From: Dactylosporangium fulvum
GTDB lineage: Bacteria > Actinomycetota > Actinomycetes > Mycobacteriales > Micromonosporaceae
Length of the DNA stretch: 64,000 nucleotides
Direction: 5' to 3'
NCBI RefSeq assembly: GCF_025137375.1
Contig: NZ_CP073720.1
Location: 9,014,501-9,078,500, forward strand
The position numbers and the translations under genes were made by a program. Below the pieces are notes generated by a model. It searched no databases, was not told the DNA's origin, and worked only from the letters and a program-made list of their open reading frames with translations. This document shows positions 48,831-57,634 of the stretch, one piece after another. The stretch's first letter is position 1. Each line of letters begins with the position of its first letter.

Positions 48831-50372
48831 TCAGATCTTGAACCGCGCGACGAGCGACCGCATCTCGGCCGACATCCGGGACAACTCCGAGGCTGCGCGT
48901 TGCGCTTCGGTCACGTTGCGTGACGTGGTCTGCGCCGCCGACGCGACGTTCGAGACGTTGGCGGCGATCTCCGCAGACCCGGTCGCGGCCTCGCTGACGC
49001 TGCGGTTCATCTCGTTGGTCGTCGCGGTCTGCTCCTCCACCGCCGAGGCGATGGTGAGCTGGTAGTCGTTGATCCGGGCGATGATCTGGCCGATCTCGCC
49101 GATCGCGCCGACCGCGCCCGTGGTGTCGGCCTGGATCGCCTCGACCCGCCGGGAGATGTCCTCGGTGGCGCGGGCGGTCTCCTGCGCCAGCTCCTTGACC
49201 TCGTTGGCGACGACGGCGAAGCCTTTGCCGGCCTCACCCGCCCGGGCCGCCTCGATGGTGGCGTTGAGTGCGAGGAGGTTGGTCTGCTCGGCGATCGAAG
49301 TGATCACCTTGACCACGTTGCCGATCTCGGTCGACGACTCACCGAGGCGGCTCACCGCCTGGTTGGTCGACTCGGCCGCCATGACGGCCTGCGACGCGAC
49401 CTTCGCCGCCTCGCTCGCGTTCTGCGCGATCTCCCGGATGGAGGCACCCATCTCGTCGGTGCCGGCCGCCAACGTCTGCACGTTGCGCGACACCTCCTCG
49501 GCCGCGGCCGCGACGACGTTCGTCTGGTCGCTGGCCTCGCCGGTGCCGGACGCGATCTGGGCGCTGATCCCGGTGAGCTGGCTCGCCGAGGACGCGAGCG
49601 AGGACGCGGTCTGGTCCATCGTCTGCACGGTCGTACGCATGCTCTCGGTGGCCCTGTTGAGCGCCTGGGCCATCACGCCGACCTCGTCCGTGGAGCGCAC
49701 GTCGACGCGGTGGCTCAGGTCGCCCTCGGCCACGGCGCCGAGCACGTCGGCGACCCGCCGCAGCGGCGCGACGACCAGCGACGTCACCCACAGGCCGATG
49801 CCGAACGCGGCGAGCAGCCCGACGGCGGCCGCCAGGATCATGAGGTTTCGGCTGGTCGTGTAGTCGCTCTCGGCAGTGGCGCGCCACTGCTCGGCCTCGG
49901 CGACGTCCCCGTCCTGCAGCCGTCCGATCGCGTCGTTGGCCTTCTGCAGCAACGGCTGACCCTTGGCCGTCATGATCTGGACGTACTGGTCGATCCGGCC
50001 GGCCTCGACGACCGGATTCGCCTCGGTGTCGCGCACCGTCCGGTAGCCCTGGACCGATTCCTCGATCACCTTGAGGTCGTCGTCCCGACCCGTCGGTGAC
50101 CCGGCGCGGTACCGGCTGATCGCGTCGGCCAGGTCGGCGTCCGCGGCCTTCTGCTGGTCCTGGTTCAGGGCGCCGAGGATGTCCGCGATGCCCTGCCGCA
50201 TGTCCGCCAGCGCCACGAACTGCTTGTTCTTGGCCGTGAACTGCCGCATCCGGTCGTTGGCGCTGCTCAGCGAGTTGAGCCCGAGGACTGTGACGACAAC
50301 GGTGACGACGGCGGCGATCGCGACGGCGGCGAGCAGCTTGACCCGGACGCTCCGGTTGGCGAGCCAGCCCAT
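48831..50372 (-). CDS. Methyl-accepting chemotaxis protein
   Basis: 513 residues. Membrane helices ~12-32 and ~175-197 flank a four-helix-bundle-like sensor (FVALADMRQGIADILGALNQDQQKA). A HAMP domain (VAPLRRVADVLGAVAEGDLSHRVDV) leads to the signalling tip with the near-invariant ITSIAEQTNLLALNATIEAARAGEAGKGFAVVANEV. No CheR/CheB pentapeptide at the C-terminus (ends VARFKI). The only chemoreceptor in the window. The start overlaps the cheW stop. Confidence 0.93.
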   Translation of the reverse strand: MGWLANRSVRVKLLAAVAIAAVVTVVVTVLGLNSLSSANDRMRQFTAKNKQFVALADMRQGIADILGALNQDQQKAADADLADAISRYRAGSPTGRDDDLKVIEESVQGYRTVRDTEANPVVEAGRIDQYVQIMTAKGQPLLQKANDAIGRLQDGDVAEAEQWRATAESDYTTSRNLMILAAAVGLLAAFGIGLWVTSLVVAPLRRVADVLGAVAEGDLSHRVDVRSTDEVGVMAQALNRATESMRTTVQTMDQTASSLASSASQLTGISAQIASGTGEASDQTNVVAAAAEEVSRNVQTLAAGTDEMGASIREIAQNASEAAKVASQAVMAAESTNQAVSRLGESSTEIGNVVKVITSIAEQTNLLALNATIEAARAGEAGKGFAVVANEVKELAQETARATEDISRRVEAIQADTTGAVGAIGEIGQIIARINDYQLTIASAVEEQTATTNEMNRSVSEAATGSAEIAANVSNVASAAQTTSRNVTEAQRAASELSRMSAEMRSLVARFKI

Positions 50373-50827
50373 CAGCTCTCCTCGCGGGTGGCGCCGAACG
50401 GGTTGGTGTTGACGGCCTTGTTCGTGTCCAGCGCCAGCAACAGCCGGCCGGCGAGCTTGAACGCGCCGGTGATGAGCTGCCGGCTCGGGCCGGTCAGCGT
50501 GTCCGGTGGCGGCTCGAACGTGTCGTCCTGGAGCGTGACCACCTCACCGATCCGGTCGACCAGCAGCGACACCGACTCCTCGTCGGTCTTGACGATGACG
50601 TTCATCGCCGGCTCCGAGCTCTTCGTCCGCGGCGGCAGGCCGAGCTGTACGCGCAGGTCGACCGCGGCGATCACCTGGCCTCGCAGGTTGAAGAGTCCCC
50701 CGACGGACTCGGGCGCCAGCGGTACGGGCGTGTACTGGTCGAAGGAGAGGACCTCCTGGACCTTGGCGACATCGAGGCCGAACAGTTGGTCGGCGACCTC
50801 GAAGGTGGCGTATTGGCGGCTGGCCAT
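50372..50827 (-). CDS. cheW: Chemotaxis coupling protein CheW
   Basis: 151 residues. Single CheW domain: YATFEVADQLFGLDVAKVQEVL, GLFNLRGQVIAAVDLRVQLGLPP, VSLLVDRIGEVVTL. It bridges receptors and CheA. 2 bases after the cheA stop; its own stop overlaps the receptor start. Confidence 0.94.
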   Translation of the reverse strand: MASRQYATFEVADQLFGLDVAKVQEVLSFDQYTPVPLAPESVGGLFNLRGQVIAAVDLRVQLGLPPRTKSSEPAMNVIVKTDEESVSLLVDRIGEVVTLQDDTFEPPPDTLTGPSRQLITGAFKLAGRLLLALDTNKAVNTNPFGATREES

Positions 50828-50829
50828 GC

Positions 50830-53800
50830 TCAGGCTCCGGCTGGCTGGTAGGTGGTGAAGTCGGCGTCGGTGCTGCTCTGGTACGGGTCGTGCTGCTCGT
50901 ACGGATCGATCGAGGTGTGGAACATCGGGTCGGCGGCGAGAATGGCCCGGCGGACGTCGAGCAGTTCCGTGACGCGCTGCTGGATGACGGCCGAGCCGAG
51001 CAGTCCGTCGTCGCCGAAGTCGCGGCGGGAGTCGTCCAGGCCCTCTTCGACGATGTCGAGGATCTTCTCGACGGCGAGGGCGACCGACCGGCCGTTTTCG
51101 GTGTAGACGACCACCGGCACCGTCGAGCCGGACTCCGTCTCGTAGGCGCCGAGCAGGTGCGCGAGGCGCAGCACGGGCAGGATCTGGTCGCGGTACTGCA
51201 CGACCTCCCGGCTGCCGGTCCGCTCGATGCGCTCGACCGGGAACTCCTCGAGCCGGGTGACCATGTCCAGCGGAATGGCGACGCGGCGGTCGCCGACACC
51301 GGCGATGAGCAGCCGGTCGGCGTTGTCGCGGCCGCGGCGCACCGTGGTGTCCGCCTCGGTGCGCTCCCCACCGGCGGCCAGGTGCGCCCGCCGGGCGAGC
51401 GACGCGACGTCGAGGATGAGCGCGACCCGCCCGTCGCCGAGCAGGGTGGCGCCGGCGTAGACGCCGATGTCCTTGAACCGCGAGGTGAGCGGCTTGACCA
51501 CGACCTCCTCGGTGTTGAGGACACGGTCGACGACAAGGCCGAACCGCTTGCCCTCGGCCTGGAGGACGGCGACGTAGACGTCGGTGTCGTGCTTGCCTTC
51601 GCGGGCCAGGCCGAGCGTGTCGTCGAGGTACACCAGCGGCAGCAGCTTGCCGCGCAGGCGGTAGACCGGGGCGCCCATCGCGTGCTCGACCACCCGGCCG
51701 GACTGACCGTCCAGGTAGACCAGCTCGTGCACGGCGACCTGCGGGATGACGTACCGCTCCTGCCCGCACTCGATCGTGAGCGCCTGGATGATGGCGAGTG
51801 TCAGCGGAATCGTCAGCCGCCAGATGGTGCCCTGACCGACGACGGAGTCGACGTCGACGGCGCCGCCGATGCGCTCGATGTTGGTCTTCACCACGTCCAT
51901 GCCGACGCCGCGGCCGGAGACGTTGGTGACCGCCTTGGCGGTGGAGAAGCCGGGCCGGAAGACCAGGCCGAGGATCTCGCGCCGGTCCATCGTCGCGAGA
52001 TGGTCGCGGGAAACCAGGCCCTTCTCGACGGCGATCCGGGCGATCTTGTCCGGGTCGATGCCGGCGCCGTCGTCGCGGACCTCGACGATGACGTGGCCGC
52101 CCTCGTGGTACGCACGCAGCGTCAGCGTGCCCTCGGCGGGCTTGCCGGCGGCGACGCGCTCCTCCGGCGTCTCGATGCCGTGGTCGACGGCGTTGCGCAC
52201 GAGGTGGGTCAGCGGGTCCTTCACCGCCTCCAGCAGCGACCGGTCGAGCTCGGTCTCCTTGCCCTCCTGGGCGAGGCGGATCTGCTTGCCGAAGGTCGAC
52301 GACAGGTCGCGGACGACCCGGGGCAGCTTCGACCAGAGGTGGTCGATGGCCTGCATGCGGGTCTTCATCACCGATTCCTGCAGTTCGGAGGTGATGAGGT
52401 TGAGCCGCTGCCCGGTGCGGGTCATGCTCGGGTCGGCGACCGAACCGATGGCCCGCACGAGCTGGTTGCGGGTGAGCACAAGTTCCCCGACGAGGTTCAT
52501 AAGCTTGTCGAGCAGGTCGACGTCGACGCGGATCGACTGGTCGGCGACGCTGCGCCGGGTGACACCGTCCTCGCCCGGCTCGGCGGCCGGCCCACCGGAC
52601 GGCTTCGACGACGCCGCGGCCGGCTTCGGAGCAGCGGGCGCAGAGGGTGAGGCTGGCGTGGCAGCGGACGCAGCTGGCGCGGCTGGCGCAGCGGACGCGG
52701 CGGACGCAGAGGGTGAGGCTGGCGCGGCAGCGGACGCGGCTGGCGCGGCTGGCGCAGCGGACGCAGCGGACGCGGCAGAGGCAACGGGCGCGACAGAGGC
52801 AACGGGCGCGACAGGAGCGGCGGGCGGCGCCGGGGTGGCACTGGCCGTCGGCCCGGCGGGCTGGGCGGCGGCCTCGACGATCACCGGCTGGACCACAACG
52901 GGCTCGACGACAATCGCCTCGACGACGTGCTCGACGACAGGTTCGGCGACCGGTTCGGAGGCAGCAGGCGCCGCGGAGACCGCAGGCACGACAGGGGAGG
53001 CAGCGGACGTGTCAGGGGAGGCGACGGACGCGGCGGCGGCAGACTCAGCAGGAGCGGCGGAGGCTGCGGGCGCGGCGGCGGCAGGAACGCCCGACACGGC
53101 AGGCCCGGCAGGCGCAGCAGGCCCGGCAGGCCCGGCAGGCGCGGCAGGCGCGGCAGAGGCGGCAGGCGCGGCAGAGGCGGCAGGCCCGGCAGGCCCGGCA
53201 GGCCCGGCAGGCCCGGCAGGCGCGGCAGAGGCGGCAGGCGCGGCAGGCGCGGCGGAGGCAGCGGGCGCGGCCGAAGCTGCGGGCGCGGCGGCGGCAGGAA
53301 CGCCCGACGTGGCAGAGGCGGCAGGCGCGGCGGGTGCCGCAGTGGCGGCAGGCGCGGCGGGTGCCGCAGTGGCGGCAGGCGCTGCAGGAGCGGCGGACGC
53401 CGCCAGGGTGGCGGGTGCCGCGGTGGCGGCGGGCGCCGTAGGGGCGCCGGACGCCGCGGTGGCGGCGGGCGTGGTGGCGGCGGGCGCGGCAGGAGCGGCG
53501 GGCGCCGCCGGGGTGGCACCGGCCGACGGCCTGGTGGGCGCGGCGGCGGGCTTCGCGCCGTCGGTGATGCAGGCGTTGACGGCGGCCACGACCTCGGAGT
53601 CGTCGCCCTCGAGTTCCTGCCCGTGCTCCTCGATCTCCGACAGCAGCCCGCGCACGGTGTCGACCATGCGCAGCAACGCGTCGGTGGTCGCCGGGGTCAT
53701 CCCCTGGGCGCCGTCGCGGAGCCGGGACAGCAGCGACTCGCCGACGTGCGTCACCTTCTCGAGCCGGTTGAAGGCCAGGAACCCCGAGGTGCCCTTGATG

Positions 53801-53943
53801 GTGTGGATCGTCCGGAAGATCGACGACAGCAGCTCGCGGGAGCCCGGCTGGGCCTCCAGCGCGACCAGGTCCCGGTCCAGTTGGTCGAGGTTCTCGTGGG
53901 ACTCCACGAGGAACTCCTGAACAATGTCACCCAACTCGCTCAC
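50830..53943 (-). CDS. cheA: Chemotaxis histidine kinase CheA with giant Ala/Pro linker and two CheW domains
   Basis: 1037 residues from GTG 53943 (AAAGGAG 9 bases upstream). HPt domain 1-105 with His 47 (TIHTIKGTSGF). Residues ~130-460 are an Ala/Pro/Ser/Gly low-complexity linker standing where the CheY-binding P2 domain would be. Dimerisation helices ~465-530 (LLDKLMNLVGELVLTRNQL). ATPase domain with N box HLVRNAVDHGIETPEER (~583) and G1 box VRDDGAGID (~622). Then two CheW-like domains (~705-845 and ~865-1000), where most CheAs have one. The longer in-frame extension upstream of 53943 is not real. Confidence 0.94.
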   Translation of the reverse strand: MSELGDIVQEFLVESHENLDQLDRDLVALEAQPGSRELLSSIFRTIHTIKGTSGFLAFNRLEKVTHVGESLLSRLRDGAQGMTPATTDALLRMVDTVRGLLSEIEEHGQELEGDDSEVVAAVNACITDGAKPAAAPTRPSAGATPAAPAAPAAPAATTPAATAASGAPTAPAATAAPATLAASAAPAAPAATAAPAAPAATAAPAAPAASATSGVPAAAAPAASAAPAASAAPAAPAASAAPAGPAGPAGPAGPAASAAPAASAAPAAPAGPAGPAAPAGPAVSGVPAAAAPAASAAPAESAAAASVASPDTSAASPVVPAVSAAPAASEPVAEPVVEHVVEAIVVEPVVVQPVIVEAAAQPAGPTASATPAPPAAPVAPVASVAPVASAASAASAAPAAPAASAAAPASPSASAASAAPAAPAASAATPASPSAPAAPKPAAASSKPSGGPAAEPGEDGVTRRSVADQSIRVDVDLLDKLMNLVGELVLTRNQLVRAIGSVADPSMTRTGQRLNLITSELQESVMKTRMQAIDHLWSKLPRVVRDLSSTFGKQIRLAQEGKETELDRSLLEAVKDPLTHLVRNAVDHGIETPEERVAAGKPAEGTLTLRAYHEGGHVIVEVRDDGAGIDPDKIARIAVEKGLVSRDHLATMDRREILGLVFRPGFSTAKAVTNVSGRGVGMDVVKTNIERIGGAVDVDSVVGQGTIWRLTIPLTLAIIQALTIECGQERYVIPQVAVHELVYLDGQSGRVVEHAMGAPVYRLRGKLLPLVYLDDTLGLAREGKHDTDVYVAVLQAEGKRFGLVVDRVLNTEEVVVKPLTSRFKDIGVYAGATLLGDGRVALILDVASLARRAHLAAGGERTEADTTVRRGRDNADRLLIAGVGDRRVAIPLDMVTRLEEFPVERIERTGSREVVQYRDQILPVLRLAHLLGAYETESGSTVPVVVYTENGRSVALAVEKILDIVEEGLDDSRRDFGDDGLLGSAVIQQRVTELLDVRRAILAADPMFHTSIDPYEQHDPYQSSTDADFTTYQPAGA
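52600..53540 (-). repeat. Degenerate Ala/Pro-coding repeats in cheA
   Basis: Short GCAGGC/GCGGAC-type repeats encoding A-P-A-A and A-G-P-A units, locally near-perfect (53100-53240 is a run of GGCAGGCCC/GGCAGGCGC). They create long open frames on the opposite strand that are not genes. Confidence 0.8.
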
Positions 53944-54008
53944 GGCCAGGCGCTCCTTTCGACCCCTCCGGGGACACACGCACGCATCGGGACGGACCCA
54001 CCGGGACA

Positions 54009-54033
54009 ATCGGCACCACGGCGGTCCGGTGAA
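54009..54033 (-). promoter_or_regulatory. sigma-28-type promoter of cheA unit
   Basis: Minus strand: TTCA (54033-54030), a 15-nt spacer and GCCGAT (54014-54009). Start point near 54002, ~58-nt leader to the cheA GTG. -35 is the weakest match of the set. A GCAACAA half-site lies just upstream. Confidence 0.45.
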
Positions 54034-54077
54034 GGAGATTTGTTGCGCTTCGGCGAGCGGCGGATGACGCTGTGTTA

Positions 54078-54794
54078 TCAGCGCGGCGTCGACAGTTCCG
54101 CCGGACGTGGGCCGTCGTGCGGGTCGCGGCGCACGAGCGTCGCCTGGCGGATCAGCCGGCGGTCCGTGCTGAGCTTCGGCTCGCAGGTCACGAGCGTGAG
54201 CAGCGGGTTGGCGCCGGGCGGCGGCGGCCCGAGCACCTCGTGCTGCTCGGGCCCCACGACGCCGGCATCCATCACGCGATAGACGAACCAGATGTCGCCG
54301 GTCTCGAGCAGCACCGGCGCGCCGATCCGCAGCCGGTCCAGGTCCCAGAACACGCCCGGGTACCGGTGGCCCGCGATGCCGGTGTTGCCGGCCGTACCGA
54401 TCGGTGCCGTGCCGGGAATGTAGCCAGGGCCGAGGAGCAGGTCGGCGTCGTCGACCCCGTCGACCACAACGAGCGCGAGGCCGAGCGTCGGCAGGTGCAG
54501 CCGTGCGATCGGGACCGTCGGCGCCGCCGGTGCCGGCGGTGTCGCGGCCGGGCGCGCGCCGCCGGCGAAGGGCATCGCCGCCGCCTGCCGGGGCCGGGCG
54601 GACGGCACCGGCCCGCCGGCCGCCCACTGCTTGTCCAGCACGCCGGTGAGCCGCTCCTGGGCGCTGCGCACTTCGCGGACGCGGCTCCACCAGTTCCAGG
54701 CCGTGGTCCCGGTCAGCGCCACCCCCGACGCGACCAGAACCACGGCGGCGACGAGGAGCAGGCGCGTCGTGCGTTGTGCTCGCCGTGCACCCAT
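54078..54794 (-). CDS. Class E-like sortase
   Basis: 238 residues from ATG 54794. One N-terminal membrane anchor (~10-32, LLLVAAVVLVASGVALTGTTAW), a Pro/Ala-rich linker, then the sortase barrel: IGTAGNTGIAGHRYPGVFWDLDRLRIG (catalytic His) and LLTLVTCEPKLSTDRRLIRQA (TLxTC catalytic Cys, Arg downstream). It joins surface proteins to cell wall. No LPxTG-type substrate gene is in the window. A TATAGT box at 54803-54808 (minus) would make the message leaderless at this ATG; GTG 54803 is the other option. Confidence 0.85.
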   Translation of the reverse strand: MGARRAQRTTRLLLVAAVVLVASGVALTGTTAWNWWSRVREVRSAQERLTGVLDKQWAAGGPVPSARPRQAAAMPFAGGARPAATPPAPAAPTVPIARLHLPTLGLALVVVDGVDDADLLLGPGYIPGTAPIGTAGNTGIAGHRYPGVFWDLDRLRIGAPVLLETGDIWFVYRVMDAGVVGPEQHEVLGPPPPGANPLLTLVTCEPKLSTDRRLIRQATLVRRDPHDGPRPAELSTPR

Positions 54795-54812
54795 AAATAC
54801 CACTATAGAGTT

Positions 54813-55382
54813 TCAAATCCGGCCATAAGGGCGCTCGGCGGGACGCGAGGTGGAGCGCACCGGCGCAGCAGGCCAGCACCCCGATGCCGCCCGCCAGGAC
54901 GAGCGTGCCGCGCGCCGCTCTCCTCGCAGAGCAAGCCGAGCACCGACCGTTCCGCCCAGCGCGACGGCGAGCATGACCGGCTGCGTGGCGAGGTAGCGGA
55001 AGCCGGCCCGCACCGCGCGTTGCTCGCCGCGCACCGCGGCCAGGGGTGCAGCACGGACGTGCGCACCGCGGGCAACGCGGCCAGGGGTGCAGCGCGGAGG
55101 TGCGCACCGCGGGCAGGGCGCCGATGACGGCCGGAAGCCGACCGCGGCGGCGACGAAGAGGACCGCAGGCCGGCCGCGGCGACCACGACGCCCCGCGCTC
55201 ATGCCGATGATCCGGCCGGTCGAGCTGATCAGCGAGCGGTTGGCGAGCGCCTGTCCGAGCAGCAGGATCGGCAGGGTTTGCGGCATGACCCGGTGAACCG
55301 CAGGACGAACCGGTCGACCCCGCGGACCTTCAGCCATGTGCCGGCCACGGAGTGCTGATCCGCCATGCACCCCGTCGCGCAA
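54813..55382 (-). pseudogene. Probable decayed membrane transporter (MFS-like) with 41-bp repeats
   Basis: The minus strand has scattered membrane-protein pieces in different frames: TLPILLLGQALANRSLISS, FRYLATQPVMLAVALGGTVG and, in another frame, GTLVLAGGIGVLACCAGALHLASRR, as in MFS transporters (R-Y-L-x(2)-P-x-L). No single frame makes a sensible protein. A 41-bp direct repeat (55036 and 55077) sits between the pieces. I read this as the remains of a transporter gene; function lost. Low confidence. Confidence 0.4.
55036..55116 (+). repeat. 41-bp direct repeat, two copies
   Basis: GCGGCCAGGGGTGCAGC begins at 55036 and again at 55077, with the following ~24 bases also alike. A partial flank (GCGCACCGCGG) precedes the first copy. 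Lies inside the decayed transporter region. Confidence 0.75.
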
Positions 55383-55416
55383 CCCGGCTGCACCGCCCGT
55401 ACCGGTTCATGGGAGT

Positions 55417-57627
55417 GTGCGGATCTGGCTCTGGTTCCTGGCGGTCGCCTCGGTGGCGTCTGTTGTCGCCGCGGCGCGCTCCCCGATCGGCGACGGCCTG
55501 TTCTGGGTCACGGTGCAGCTCGCGTGTGCCGCCGCCGGCGTCGCCGGGCTGCGCCGCCACCGGCCCGCGCCGATCACCGCGTGGTGGCTGCTGCTGGCGG
55601 CGGTCGCCGTCTCGGCGGCCAGCACCGTCGGCCGCACCCTCTTCCCCGGCGGGCCGGACGCGATCCAGAGCGGATACCTGCTGGCCTACCCGCTCACCGC
55701 GGCCGGGCTGTGGCTGATCGCGCACCGCCTGCGCCCATGGTCCTCCACCCGGCTCCTCGACGCGTCCATCGTCGCGATCGGCAGTGCCCAGGTGACGTGG
55801 GCCTTCGTCCTGTACCCGCTGCTGCACCGCGCCGGGCTGGACCAGTTGACCACGGCCGGGATCACCTTGCTCGCCATCTGCGAGCTGCTGGTCGTGGCGC
55901 TGCTGCTGCGGCTCGGATCCGCGCTGCGGCCCGGCGTGGCCGCGTTCCTGCTGCTCGGCTCGATCTCCGCGATGGTGCTCACCGACGCGACGTACGTCGT
56001 CATGTACGTGCTGGGCCGCGGCGCCACCGTGATCAGCTCCGTCACCTCGATCGGCTGGCTCGTCTGGAGCTTCCTGCTCGCCGCCGCGACGCTGCACCCG
56101 GACGTGCGCCGGGCCGGTGAGCAGCCCCGCCCCGCCTCGGCCGAGGGCGGCACGCCGATCGCCGGCTTCGTCGGCCTGGCCCTGCTCGGCCCCGCCGTGC
56201 TCGTCGCCGACCTGTTCCTGCGCCCGGGTGCGGACTCGTGGCGGCACGCGCTGGTCCAGGCGATCCTCACCGGCGCGCTGATGGTGGCGCTGGTGCTGCG
56301 CCTCGGGCGGGCGCTCACCGAGCGCGTGAGCCTGCAGCGGGAGCTCGCCTTCCGCGCCCAGCACGACGTCCTGACCGGCCTGGCGAACCGGGATCTCTTC
56401 CGCGAGAGCCTCCAGATCCAGGTCGACGCGCCCGGCGAACTGGGACTGCTCATCGTCGACCTCGACGGGTTCAAGGACGTCAACGACACGCTCGGCCATC
56501 CGGCCGGCGACGAGCTGCTGCTGGAGGCGACGGCACGGTTGCGGTCGGTGGCCTCCCCGGGCGACGTGATCGCCCGGCTCGGCGGCGACGAGTTCGCGGT
56601 GATCTGCGCGCCGGACACGATCGACGGGCTCGCCGCGCGGGCCGTGGCGGAGCTTGCCCGGCCGTACGAGGTCGCGGGCCGCGAGCTGCGGCTGACCGCG
56701 AGCATCGGGGCGTACGCGGGTCGCCCGGTCACGACCGGCGAGGCGTTGCAGAACGCGGACATCGCGCTGTACGCGGCGAAGGAGGCGGGCCGGAACCGGT
56801 TCGTGCGGTATCACCAGGCGCTGCGCGAGGCGCACGTCGCGCACACGGTGCTCGCCGACCAACTGCGCGCCGCCGTTGACGGCGGTGGCGGCTTCGCCGT
56901 GCACTACCAGCCGGTGGTCGACGTGGGGACGGCACGCGTCGCCGCGGTCGAGGCGCTGCTGCGGTTCACGGCGCCCGACGGCACCCCGGTCTCGCCGGCG
57001 ACGTTCGTGCCGGTCGCCGAGGAGATCGGGCTGATCGGCCGGATCGGCTCCTGGGTGCTGGAGCAGGCGTGCACGGACGCCCGGGCGTGGCACGAGGAGC
57101 ACGGGATCTCGGTGACCGTCAACGTCTCCGGCCGCCAGTTGCGCAACCCGAAGTTCGCCGACGAGGTCCTCGCCACCCTGAAGCGGACCGGCCTCCCGGG
57201 CACCGCGCTGGTACTGGAGATCACCGAGACGGTGCTCGTGACGGCGTCGCTGCAGGAGACGGCCGAGGTGAGCCGCCGGCTGGCCCGCCTGCGCGCCTTC
57301 GGCATCCGCATCGCGATCGACGACTTCGGGACGGGGTACTCGTCGCTCGCCTACCTCCGGACGCTGCCGATCGACGTACTGAAAATCGACCGGGCGTTTG
57401 TCTCCCGGATCGAGGAACGCCAGGACAAGGCGCTCTTCCGCGCGGTGGTCGAGCTGGCGCGGAGCATGTACCTCCAGCCGGTCGCCGAGGGCGTCGAGAC
57501 GACGGGCCAGGCCTCCGTGCTGCGCGAGCTGGAGTGCAGCCTCGCCCAGGGCTTCCTGTTCGCCCGTCCGATGCCGGCCGTGGCGCTGTCGTCGGTGCTG
57601 ACCTCCGGCCTGGCCACGCTGGCCTAG
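55417..57627 (+). CDS. Membrane GGDEF-EAL cyclic-di-GMP protein
   Basis: 736 residues from GTG 55417 (ATG 55336 would add 27 Pro-rich residues; start uncertain). About nine membrane helices in residues 1-300, no named sensor recognised. GGDEF ~315-475: DVLTGLANRDLF, IVDLDGFKDVNDTLGHPAGD, IARLGGDEFAVIC. EAL ~490-735: VEALLRF, VNVSGRQL, LEITETVL, AIDDFGTGYSSLAYLRTLPIDVLKIDRAF, VAEGVET, QGFLFARP. All listed EAL residues are present, including K-x-D, so both activities are possible, unlike the GGDEF-EAL protein at 30256-32016. Confidence 0.9.
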   Translation: MRIWLWFLAVASVASVVAAARSPIGDGLFWVTVQLACAAAGVAGLRRHRPAPITAWWLLLAAVAVSAASTVGRTLFPGGPDAIQSGYLLAYPLTAAGLWLIAHRLRPWSSTRLLDASIVAIGSAQVTWAFVLYPLLHRAGLDQLTTAGITLLAICELLVVALLLRLGSALRPGVAAFLLLGSISAMVLTDATYVVMYVLGRGATVISSVTSIGWLVWSFLLAAATLHPDVRRAGEQPRPASAEGGTPIAGFVGLALLGPAVLVADLFLRPGADSWRHALVQAILTGALMVALVLRLGRALTERVSLQRELAFRAQHDVLTGLANRDLFRESLQIQVDAPGELGLLIVDLDGFKDVNDTLGHPAGDELLLEATARLRSVASPGDVIARLGGDEFAVICAPDTIDGLAARAVAELARPYEVAGRELRLTASIGAYAGRPVTTGEALQNADIALYAAKEAGRNRFVRYHQALREAHVAHTVLADQLRAAVDGGGGFAVHYQPVVDVGTARVAAVEALLRFTAPDGTPVSPATFVPVAEEIGLIGRIGSWVLEQACTDARAWHEEHGISVTVNVSGRQLRNPKFADEVLATLKRTGLPGTALVLEITETVLVTASLQETAEVSRRLARLRAFGIRIAIDDFGTGYSSLAYLRTLPIDVLKIDRAFVSRIEERQDKALFRAVVELARSMYLQPVAEGVETTGQASVLRELECSLAQGFLFARPMPAVALSSVLTSGLATLA

Positions 57628-57634
57628 GGTCCGG

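Noticed and set aside
52600..53920. Long plus-strand frames opposite the cheA linker
   Set aside because: They arise from the GC-repeat linker and have Ala/Gly/Arg-only composition with no ribosome site.
55330..57102. 590-residue minus-strand frame opposite the GGDEF-EAL gene
   Set aside because: Shadow frame; the plus strand carries all GGDEF and EAL motifs.
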